A DNA stretch of 64,000 bases from Corallococcus sp. NCRR (lineage in GTDB: Bacteria; Myxococcota; Myxococcia; Myxococcales; Myxococcaceae): positions 6,138,001-6,202,000 of the forward strand of contig NZ_CP114039.1 in assembly GCF_026965535.1 (NCBI RefSeq), written 5' to 3'. Numbering within the stretch: position 1 is the first letter of the stretch; every line of letters starts with the position of its first letter. The position numbers and the translations under genes were made by a program. Below the pieces are notes generated by a model. That model was not told where the DNA came from. It was given only the letters and a program-made list of their open reading frames with translations, and did no database searches. Shown in pieces: positions 8,606 to 16,600 of this stretch.

Positions 8606-8827
8606 GTCTGTCTCCGGGGGTTGAAAGCTGCGCCTCAATGACGCGGACGACCGCCGGGTGTGAAAGCCGTGAGCTCGAAGGTCAGCGTGGATTCACAACC
8701 GCCCGGGCGTGGACGTCCCTGGTGCGCTGCCTCGGGGAGCGGGGGACTGGGAAGGGTGGATTGGGATCCATCAGCCCTCCGCTCCTCCGGGGCAGCACTC
8801 CACCGCAGCACCCGCGAGAGGACATCC

Positions 8828-9970
8828 ATGACACAGCCGCAAGCACCCCAGGAGCGCCCGCAGGTCATCGTCGTCTTTCAAGGCGGTGGGGCCCTGGGCG
8901 CCTACCACGTGGGGGCGTATCAGGCCCTGGAGGAGGCCGGCCTGCATCCGGACTGGGTCTCCGGCATCTCCATTGGCGCCTTCACCGCCGCGCTGGTCGC
9001 GGGCAACCGCCCGGAGCAGCGGCTCGAGCGACTGGAGGCGTTCTGGCGCGAGGTGTCCTGGCCGGGCAGTGAGTGGGGCTCGCTCTTCAAGGGCCGCCTG
9101 CGCCAGCTCTTCAACCTGGGCAGCCACATGACGAGCCTGCTCTTCGGCCAGCCCGGTTTCTACGCGCCCCGCGCGGTGTCCCCGCTGCTCGCGCCGCCGG
9201 GCTCGCCGGAGGCGCTGAGCTTCTACTCCACCCGGCCCATGCGCTCGACGCTGCGGCGGCTGGTGGACTTCGACTACATCAATTCCCGCGCGACGCGGCT
9301 GAGCCTGGGGGCCACCCGCGTGAGCGACGGGCACCTGGTGTTCTTCGACAACACGCGGGGCGCCCTGGGGCCGGACCATGTGCTGGCCAGCGGCGCGCTG
9401 CCGCCCGCGTTCCCTCCCAGCCTCATCGATGGGGAGCTGTACTGGGACGGCGGTTGCGTCACCAACACGCCGCTCAACGCCATCCTGGACGACCCGCCCC
9501 AGCGGCACTCGCTCGTCTTCATGATCGACCTGTTCGAGGCGCGCGCGCCGCTGCCGCAGAACCTGGACGAGGCGAGCTGGCGGATGAAGTCCATCCAGTT
9601 CGCGGGCCGCACGTCGCAGCAGGTGGACCAGTTCGCGACCGTGTGGAACCTGCGCCGGACCGCGACCCAGGTGACGCGGCACGTGTCGGCGTCCTCGCCG
9701 CTCGCGTTCAGCGACGAGCCCCTGGCGAAGCCCGCGCCCCGGCTGGACATCATCCACCTGACGTACCAGCGCGGTGAGCATCAGATCTCCAGCAGCGACG
9801 CGGAGTTCTCTCGCGCCTCCATCGCGGAGCGCCGGGCGGACGGCTACCGGGACATGAAGCGCGCCCTGGCGACCTCGCCGTGGACGCAGTCCGTAGCGAA
9901 CGGGCCCCAGGCGTTCGGTGACGAGGACCTGTCGCCGGCCGAAGGGGGCGCCGTCGTCCACCGCCTCTAG
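8828..9970 (+). CDS. patatin-like phospholipase (DUF3734 type)
   Basis: A 380-residue patatin-family lipid hydrolase. The oxyanion hole is GGGALG near residue 20, the nucleophile motif is GISIG near 45 and the catalytic Asp is in WDGGCV near 205. The C-terminal part, with DAEFSRASIAERRADGY, is the extension seen in DUF3734 patatins, which often sit in polyhydroxybutyrate gene clusters. ATG 8828 follows GAGAGGACATCC. An upstream in-frame ATG at 8660 would add 56 low-quality residues. The gene is divergent from phaBC and is followed after 36 bases by a phasin-like gene, so a role at the granule or in membrane lipid turnover is likely. Confidence 0.88.
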   Translation: MTQPQAPQERPQVIVVFQGGGALGAYHVGAYQALEEAGLHPDWVSGISIGAFTAALVAGNRPEQRLERLEAFWREVSWPGSEWGSLFKGRLRQLFNLGSHMTSLLFGQPGFYAPRAVSPLLAPPGSPEALSFYSTRPMRSTLRRLVDFDYINSRATRLSLGATRVSDGHLVFFDNTRGALGPDHVLASGALPPAFPPSLIDGELYWDGGCVTNTPLNAILDDPPQRHSLVFMIDLFEARAPLPQNLDEASWRMKSIQFAGRTSQQVDQFATVWNLRRTATQVTRHVSASSPLAFSDEPLAKPAPRLDIIHLTYQRGEHQISSSDAEFSRASIAERRADGYRDMKRALATSPWTQSVANGPQAFGDEDLSPAEGGAVVHRL

Positions 9971-10006
9971 CAGGGGCCACCTGTCACAACCCGAAGGAGC
10001 AATGCC

Positions 10007-10333
10007 ATGACCGAAGCGAAGAGAATCGATCCGTATGCCCACCTGATGGACCTGGGGCGGGGTGCCCTGCACCAGGCCATCGCCGCCCAGCGCTCCGCGC
10101 TCGAGTACTCCCGCCAGTTCGTGGAGGGGGACGCCGCCGCCAGGTCGCTGCGCTCGCGGCACGAGGAGTGGACGCGCAAGGCGCTGGAGACCCTGGCGCC
10201 GTTCTACGCGCTGGAGCAGGTGGCGCGTGAGCAGCTGCTCAAGGCGCAGGCCAGCCTCTTCGAGCTGGCCGACGACACCCTGCGCAACTTCACCTTGCAC
10301 GGTGTGGAGCGCGGCGGGCACCGCTCCGCCTGA
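10007..10333 (+). CDS. phasin-like helical protein
   Basis: A 108-residue protein predicted almost wholly helical and amphipathic, with no signal peptide and no cysteine. Size, helix content and position beside a phaBC operon and a DUF3734 patatin suggest a phasin, a protein coating polyhydroxybutyrate granules. I could not recognise a specific phasin family signature, so the call is mainly from context. The ribosome binding site is CGAAGGAG, ahead of ATG 10007. It is probably co-transcribed with the patatin gene. A bidirectional hairpin follows. Confidence 0.55.
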   Translation: MTEAKRIDPYAHLMDLGRGALHQAIAAQRSALEYSRQFVEGDAAARSLRSRHEEWTRKALETLAPFYALEQVAREQLLKAQASLFELADDTLRNFTLHGVERGGHRSA

Positions 10334-10355
10334 GCTTGGGGCGTCGCGGCAGACA

Positions 10356-10387
10356 AACCCCGGGGGGCCCATGCGCCGCCCGGGGTT
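10356..10387. terminator. bidirectional terminator
   Basis: A 9-bp stem, AACCCCGGG (10356-10364) with CCCGGGGTT (10379-10387), followed on the plus strand by CTTGTTGTTT. It lies in the 70-base gap between convergent genes. Confidence 0.7.
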
Positions 10388-10403
10388 CTTGTTGTTTCAT
10401 GCG

Positions 10404-11855
10404 TCAGCGCGGGGCCAATGGCAGACGCACGGCCGGGTCGCCCAGGAGCACGTAGCCGCCCAGGTCCTGACGGAGCATCCACAGGTGCGAGCGCCGCAGC
10501 GGATCCACCGTGGAGGGCTTCCCGGCGCTCCGGGCCGCCTCCTCCTGGTCATACAGCGTGGTCAGCTCCAGGTTGGCCTGGTGGCCTCCACGCAGGAGCC
10601 AGCTCAGGCCCAGGCCCACGCGCCGTCCGCGCGCCAATTGCTGGAGCGGCTCCATGAAGCGGGACACCTTGCCCTGGCGCTGGTCGCGGTCCTGGAAGCC
10701 ATACGTCCACGCCAGGTCCACGTGGCCGATGACCGCCAGCGGGCCCTGGGGATTGGCCAGCGCGGACTGCGGCAGCGCGGCGACGAAGGGACGCTCTCCG
10801 GGCCGGGGCAGCGCCGAGGTGAGCGACTCCAGCCTTCCGCTGAACTGGCCTCCCGCCTGCAACTGCTTCAGCCAGTGATGGAAGGCGCTGCGCGACGGCG
10901 TGCCCGCGCCGAAGCACGCGAAGAGGAACCAGACGCCGCCGGGCAGGAAGGGACGCTGGGCCAGCGCCGCGCCATCCAGGTGCTGGCCTTCGCCCAGGTT
11001 GAGCGCCCCCTGGAGCGCGAGCTTCGCGTCGGTGCTCCGCCAGCCCGCGCGCGGACTGCCCAGGCCGTGGCTCATGGAGAAGAGCAGGGTGGGCTCCTGG
11101 AGCGCGGCCTGCTCCAGGAGCGCGGTGGCGCCGGGCTCTCCCGGCACGCCCAGTTCCAGCACGTCGCGCGCGGGGAAGCGGCCCAACTCCCGCGCCTGCC
11201 GGGCGGACGCGATGGCCGGGGCCACCAGGGATTGGTAGCCCGTCCGCGTCGCGGCGGTGCCGTCGTGGACGGTGAAGAAGAGCGAGCGGGTCTGGCGCTG
11301 CGCGGAAGGGGCGTTCTCCCAGCGCAGCACCTTGTCCACGTAGGCCGCGTAGTCCTCGTCGCGTCGGAAGGCCAGGCGCCCCACGTAGGCGTCGTGGGCC
11401 GCGGCCTGCTGCAGCTCGAAGGGCACCTGGTGGAAGTCCCCCAGGAAGAGCAGGTAGCGGGGCCGGTCCTCCACGGGCACCGCTTCGTCGTCCAGCACGA
11501 CGCGCACCCAGCGGGTGAAGTCCTCCAGGTTCCGGCCCTCCGCCGCCAGCTCCGGGCTCACCCGGTAGACGCGCACCGGGTGGCCGTCCTGCTGCTCCTG
11601 CCGGTGCCGGCGCAGGGGCTCGACGAGCGCGAGCAGGCGGTCGCCTTCGGGCCCCTCCGGCGCGACCAGCCCCCAGCGCTGCGCGGGCAGGGAGTTGGGG
11701 TCCTCGCCGTCGTCCCACAAGTGGCTCTCCTCGCGCCCCCGCGCGTCGTCGTCGCGCGGCACCTGGGTGGCGGCGTCGGCGGGCAGGCCGTCCGGGGCCA
11801 CCGGCTCGTGTGAATCGGCGTGGGACAACAACAGCTCGACGTTCTGGGTGCTCAT
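10404..11855 (-). CDS. caspase-fold protease, peptidase C25-like
   Basis: A 483-residue cytoplasmic protein without signal peptide. The C-terminal two thirds look like the gingipain (C25) branch of caspase-fold proteases. A His-Cys dyad is visible as SMSHGLG (His263) and LFACFGAGT (Cys314), 51 residues apart, and the protein ends with YVLLGDPAVRL, the 'GDP' ending common in C25-type domains. An earlier segment PRYLLFLGDFHQVPFELQ resembles the strand before the protease core. ATG 11855 begins MSTQNVEL; upstream in-frame sequence is non-coding in character. It is divergent (182 bases) from two small related genes and may cleave or be controlled by their products. The clan is well supported; the exact family needs a profile search. 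Confidence 0.75.
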   Translation of the reverse strand: MSTQNVELLLSHADSHEPVAPDGLPADAATQVPRDDDARGREESHLWDDGEDPNSLPAQRWGLVAPEGPEGDRLLALVEPLRRHRQEQQDGHPVRVYRVSPELAAEGRNLEDFTRWVRVVLDDEAVPVEDRPRYLLFLGDFHQVPFELQQAAAHDAYVGRLAFRRDEDYAAYVDKVLRWENAPSAQRQTRSLFFTVHDGTAATRTGYQSLVAPAIASARQARELGRFPARDVLELGVPGEPGATALLEQAALQEPTLLFSMSHGLGSPRAGWRSTDAKLALQGALNLGEGQHLDGAALAQRPFLPGGVWFLFACFGAGTPSRSAFHHWLKQLQAGGQFSGRLESLTSALPRPGERPFVAALPQSALANPQGPLAVIGHVDLAWTYGFQDRDQRQGKVSRFMEPLQQLARGRRVGLGLSWLLRGGHQANLELTTLYDQEEAARSAGKPSTVDPLRRSHLWMLRQDLGGYVLLGDPAVRLPLAPR

Positions 11856-12037
11856 CTTCGGGAGGGCTCCTGGCGTCACGCGCGCGGGAAGTCGTGCGCG
11901 TGACGGCAGGACGCGCCGGAGGGCGGACGTGTGAGCCAGGGATGTCTGGCGTTGGCATTCACACACAAATGGCGTGCGGCGTCCTCTGGACGCAGTGCCC
12001 GGCATGTCGCCGTCAACCCAATCCCAGGAGCACGCCC

Positions 12038-12343
12038 ATGCAGTCCGCCGCACAGCTGTCCGCTTACATCATCGCCTTCGCGGGTGCCGCCCGCACCGCG
12101 CAGCGCCTCATGTCGTCCGGCATGGATCCGATGACGATCGCCGAGTACTACTTCGAGGTGAACCTCACGAGCGACTTCGAGATCAAGAGCGAGACGGACG
12201 TTGCCCTCAACGTCTGGCGCATGAGCATCAAGGAGAAGCTCACGCTCGACTACAAGGAGCACATGGGTCTCACCGTGAAGTGCACCATCAAGCCGGCGGC
12301 GGTGCTCGCGGCCCAGGGTGGCGCCACCGGCGGCGGCGCCTGA
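12038..12343 (+). CDS. small hypothetical protein, paralogue of next gene
   Basis: A 101-residue protein starting at ATG 12038 with AGGAG eight bases upstream. It has an N-terminal helical segment (residues 1-28), then alternating strands (YYFEVNLTSDFEIKS) and an ending of the form LTVKCTIKP. The next gene has the same plan, an N-terminal helix followed by ELEVSASFDFEM and LTVRMLFRP, so the two look like distant paralogues. From memory, the layout resembles the small 'trypsin/caspase-coupled' (Trypco2-like) proteins found beside proteases in conflict systems of multicellular bacteria. That link is inference. Tail is Gly/Ala-rich. Confidence 0.65.
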   Translation: MQSAAQLSAYIIAFAGAARTAQRLMSSGMDPMTIAEYYFEVNLTSDFEIKSETDVALNVWRMSIKEKLTLDYKEHMGLTVKCTIKPAAVLAAQGGATGGGA

Positions 12344-12393
12344 CGCCCGCCGTCTGGCCCCGCGAAACACGCTGAAGCAAGACACACCCGTCG

Positions 12394-12424
12394 CCGCCGG
12401 TGCTCCGTTCAGGGGCACCGGCGG
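12394..12424. terminator. hairpin between the two small paralogues
   Basis: Stem CCGCCGGTGC (12394-12403) with GCACCGGCGG (12415-12424) in the 122-base gap between the paralogous small genes. There is no T run, so it may be a partial terminator or an mRNA-stability hairpin setting the ratio of the two proteins. Confidence 0.5.
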
Positions 12425-12465
12425 TGGCGGTCTGCCATCCACCCTTCTTTCCCCAATCCCATCCC

Positions 12466-12876
12466 ATGGCAAAGCCCAATCCCACGCCGGACCACGCGCA
12501 AGTCCTCATCCACGACCTCATCCTGGCCGTCCAGTCCTCGCTCGACATCGCGGAGGAGACGGCCCGCAAGCACTACTCCTTCTCCGTGGCGGAGCTGGAG
12601 GTCTCCGCCAGCTTCGACTTCGAGATGACGGAGCAGGACAGCGACATCCCCGAGGACAAGCCGCAGCCCAAGCGCTGGTTCTCCCTCTTCGGCGGCGGCA
12701 CCAAGAAGGAGCACACCCGCCTGCATGACCTCAACGAGAAGGACTCCAGCAAGCTCACGGTGCGCATGCTGTTCCGCCCCGGAGGCAAGCACCTGGCGAG
12801 CGGCACCGAGTCCTCCGACAGCGCCCCCGCGGAGGAGGAAGCGACGACCGAGCCCGCTCCGGCCAAGCGCAAGTAG
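12466..12876 (+). CDS. small hypothetical protein, Trypco2-like layout
   Basis: A 136-residue acidic protein. An N-terminal helix (DHAQVLIHDLILAVQSSLDIA) is followed by strands FSVAELEVSASFDFEM, a linker with basic KRWFSLFGGGTKKEH, a final strand LTVRMLFRPG and a disordered Glu/Ala/Lys tail. Its core shares its plan with the upstream 101-residue protein. No signal peptide. No clear Shine-Dalgarno precedes ATG 12466 (CCCAATCCCATCCC). It neighbours the divergent C25-like protease gene, suggesting a substrate, inhibitor or adaptor; this is inference from context. Confidence 0.65.
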   Translation: MAKPNPTPDHAQVLIHDLILAVQSSLDIAEETARKHYSFSVAELEVSASFDFEMTEQDSDIPEDKPQPKRWFSLFGGGTKKEHTRLHDLNEKDSSKLTVRMLFRPGGKHLASGTESSDSAPAEEEATTEPAPAKRK

Positions 12877-12893
12877 ACGCCATGATGACAAAC

Positions 12894-12924
12894 GAGCCCG
12901 CGGCCTTCGGAAGGCCGCGGGCTC
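12894..12924. terminator. bidirectional terminator, UUCG-type loop
   Basis: Perfect stem GAGCCCGCGGCC (12894-12905) with GGCCGCGGGCTC (12913-12924) around TTCGGAA. It sits in the 67-base convergent gap between the small gene and the GH19 gene. Confidence 0.8.
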
Positions 12925-12943
12925 TTCGCGTTTCAGGGGGACA

Positions 12944-13564
12944 TCACTTCTTGTCCAGCATCCTCAAGGCGCGCTGGTAGTAGGTGTCCCGCGAGGCCTT
13001 GCCGTTGTAGCCGCCGTTGATGCGCCGGGTGATGGCGTCGAACTCGCCCTTGTCGGCGTGCTTGTTGAGGTTGCGGCTGTTCCAGAACCAGGCGGCGGTG
13101 CGGAAGCCCACGTCCAGGTCGGCCGCGCGGGCGGGGTTCTCCTCCAGGTCCAACTCCAGCGCCTTGCCCGCGGCGCGGTAGTTGGTGCGGCCGGTGATTT
13201 GGATGGGCCCGCGGCCCTTGTAGCGCGCGCCGTCGCCCGGATTGACGTTGCCCAGGTCCTTGCGCCGCTCGTAGGCGCGGCCGGACGACAGCTCCTCGAA
13301 GTAGCGGAACTCGGCGCTCTCGTGTGCCAGTTGCGCCAGGAACGCGGCCTGGCGGCGCGGGGTGTTGATGCCCGCCTCGGACATGGCGTCGTTCAGGTGC
13401 GGCAGCACCTCTTGCGCGCGGGCCCTGGGCAGCCGGGGGAGGAATGAACGCATCTGCTCCAGCGTCAGCGGCTGGAAGGTCTCGCTTTTCGGCTCGGCGG
13501 ACTCGGTGGACTCGCCAGACCGCGAGGACTTGGGGGACTTGGAACCAAAGCCAAAGAAGGCCAT
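12944..13564 (-). CDS. glycoside hydrolase family 19 (chitinase/endolysin-like)
   Basis: A 206-residue protein. After a Ser/Pro/Glu-rich N-terminus, a compact GH19 lysozyme-like domain spans about residues 35-200. QAAFLAQLAHESAEFRYFEE carries the catalytic Glu, and ARYKGRGPIQITGRTNYRAAG is the family's second signature. Single-domain GH19 enzymes of this size are typical of phage endolysins and cleave peptidoglycan or chitin. No signal peptide is visible, so export would need a special route or lysis. It starts 72 bases after the CHAT-STAND-WD40 gene on the same strand with no obvious terminator between, so it may be the last gene of that operon. Confidence 0.88.
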   Translation of the reverse strand: MAFFGFGSKSPKSSRSGESTESAEPKSETFQPLTLEQMRSFLPRLPRARAQEVLPHLNDAMSEAGINTPRRQAAFLAQLAHESAEFRYFEELSSGRAYERRKDLGNVNPGDGARYKGRGPIQITGRTNYRAAGKALELDLEENPARAADLDVGFRTAAWFWNSRNLNKHADKGEFDAITRRINGGYNGKASRDTYYQRALRMLDKK

Positions 13565-13636
13565 CGGACGGACTCCCGGGTTGTGGGTGCCTGGAAGACG
13601 CCGGGTGTCTTTGAGTTGTGAGCGCCTTTGGAGGGC

Positions 13637-16600
13637 TCAAGGCTCGTCCGGGAGCGGTGCGCGTCCATGCCGCTGCTCACACGCGGTGTTGGCCTCCAGG
13701 GCCTTCGCGGGCAGGTCGCCCAGCAGGCCGCGCCGCTCGCCGGGCGTCAGGCACGCGGAGCTCGTGGCCTGGAGCTTCTCCTGGAGCCGCTCGATGGGGA
13801 GCGGCTCGCGCGGACGCCACACCCGGGCGCTGCCGTCCGTGGAGCCGGTGACGAGCCGGGGCTCCTCCGCGCGGGGACTGAACACGGCCGAGGTCACCTC
13901 GCCCTCGTGCGCGGAGAGGACGAGGTAGGGCTCGCCGGGGGCGTCCGTGAGCCAGACGCGGGCACGGCCATCCGCGCACGCGGTGACGACGCGGCTCCCA
14001 TCCGGGCTCCAGGCGGCCCAGGGCACCGGTGCGTCGTGGCGCAGGAGCGCGCGCACGCCTCGCACCCGGCCGTGCTCCACGGTCCACAGGCGCGCCGTGC
14101 CGTCCTGCGAAGACGTGAGCACCTGGGTCGAGTCCTTCGGGTGGAAGGCCGCGGAGAGGACCCAGTCATCGTGGCTGTAGAGCGTGGCGGTGAGGCGCCC
14201 CTCCGCGCTCCAGATGCGGGCGGTGCCGTCTTGAGACGCGGTGATGAGGCGCTGGCCGTCCGGGCTGAAAGCCACGGAGCGGACCTGGTCGCCGTGCCCC
14301 TCCAGTGGGATGGGCGGCCGCGTTCCATCCACGCTCACGATGCGGGTGGCTCGCGCGCTGGAGGCGAGCGCCACGCGCAGGCCGTCCGGGCTGAAGGCGG
14401 CGCTGAAGAAGGGCTCGCGCTGGGACGCCAGCACGCGCCGGCCCGCGATGCTTCCATCCGAAGGCCACAGGCGCGCGGTGCCGTCCAGCGAGGCCGTCAG
14501 CAGCCACCGGCCATCCGGGCTGAAGGCCACGGAGCGCACGTCCTGGGTGTGGCCCCGGAAGACATGCGTGGCCCGGCCGTCCTCCGACCAGAGGCGCACC
14601 GCTCCGTCCTGCGACGCGGTGGCCACCTGCGTGCCGTCCGGACTGACGGCCACGGACCAGAGGAAGCCTCCGGACGTCTGGAGCGGAAGCGAGTCCTGAG
14701 TCGCGTCCAGGCGCCAGACGCGCGCGGTGGCGTCGACGGAGGCGGTGACGGCCTGCTTGCCGTCCGGACCGAAGCCGCCCCACAGCAGCGTGGACCGGTG
14801 GCCGAGCAGCAGCCGGGGCGGCGTGTCCTCGCGGGCGGACCACAGCCGCGCGGTGGTGTCCGAGGAGACGGTGAGGATCCACTCGCCCAGCGGCCCCCCG
14901 AACGTGGCCAGGCGCACGGCGCCCTGGTGTCCGCGCAGCACGCGGGGCTCGCCCCGCCCATCGGCTCGGAAGAGACGCGCGGTGGTGTCCACCGACGCGG
15001 TCACCACATGGTGCCCGTCCGGGCTGAAGCTCGCGGTGGTCAGCTCGCCCTGGTGCCCCCTGAGCACCACGGGGGCGGTGGCGCCGTTGACGGGCCAGAC
15101 GCGCGCGACGCCGTCCCGGGCCACCGTCAGCACGTGGGTGCCTTCCGGGTCGAACGTGGCGGAGGTGACGGGGGCGGGGTGGGGCAGCTCGCGCGGGCCT
15201 TCCGTCCCCTCCACGGGAACCAGTCGCGCGGTGCCATCCAGCGAGGCCGTCAGCATCCATCTCCCATCCGGGCTGAAGGCCACGGTCTGCACGGCGCCCC
15301 GGTGCCGCACCTCGCGCGGCTCACCGGTGCCGTCCGTGCGCCACAGCCGCGCCAGTCCGTCTCGCGAGGCCGTGGCCACGCGCTGGCCGTCCGGGCTGAA
15401 GGCCCCCCACTGCACGACGCCGCGATGTCTGAACGTGTGCAGCAACGCGCCGTCCGCTGTGTTCCACAGCCGCGCGGTGCCGTCATGCGAGGAGGTGAGC
15501 ACGCGCTGCCCTCCCGCCGGGCTGAAGGTGGCGTGGTAGACGGGCCCCGCGTGGCCGGTGAGCACCACCGGCGCGCCCTCGCCGCTGGTCCGCCACAGCC
15601 GCGCGGTGCCGTCCTTCGACGCCGTCACCACGCGCTGCCCGTCCGAGCTGACCTCCACGTGGACCACGGCCTGGGTGTGGCCGCGCAGCACCGCGCGGCT
15701 CAGCGGCTCCTGGAGGACCCCGGACACATCCTGGGCCCAGCCCCGGAGCCTTCCGGGCTCCTGGACCTCGCGAAGCATGAGCAGGGCCAGCGTCGGGTTG
15801 TCCCGCCGCAGCTTCCGCGCGACGTCCAGCAGCACCAGGTCCCGGGCGCGCTGGGCGTGGTGCTGCGCCTCCTGCCGCTCCCGCTGTGCGCGTGCCTCCA
15901 GTTGGCGCGCGTTCCACGCGAGCCCCGCCATCCCCACCGCCACCACCAGCGCGGCCATCAGCAGTCGCACCAGGCGCTGGCGCGCCGATGCGTCCTGGGC
16001 CTCGGCGGAGGCCACGCTGGCGTCCAGCAGTTGGAGGACGTCCTCGCCCGGCTCCTCGCTGTAGCGCCGCAGGATGTCCTGCGCGTAACCCAGCCGGCTT
16101 CCGGACAAGAGGTAGGGCGCGCCGCCATCGGGAGCGCTCCGGTGGGCAAGCCAATCCCGGGCCCACGACTCCAGCTCGCGGAAGTGCTGGAGGCGCTCGC
16201 GGTCCGCGCGGGCCCACTCCTCCAGCTCCGGCCAGGTTCGCAGCAGGGACTCGTGCGACAGCTGCAACCACTCCACGCCCGACGCGTCCTCTTCCCGGGT
16301 CAGCAGCCTCGCGGTGAGCAGCACGCCCAGCACCCGGTCGAAGTCGGCGCGGGGCTCCGGTGGGGTGGGGCGCAGTTGCTGCGAGCGCACCCGCCGGCGC
16401 CTGCCGTGCGAGGGCCCACCCTGGAAGTCCACCAGCTCCACCAGCAGCCGGCGCGCCTGCTGCTGGGCGCTCGGGGGCAGTGATTCGTACAGCCGGTTCG
16501 CCGCCCGCTTCAGCGCCCCCGCGACGCCGCCCAGGGCCGCGTAGGCGCGGTGGGTGAGCTGCTGTCCCTCGCGCTCCTCCCAGAGTTGATCCAACGCATA

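Noticed and set aside
11856..12037. Sigma-54 promoter at TTGGCATTCACACACA
   Set aside because: The -24-like TGGCA is present but no GC at the required spacing.
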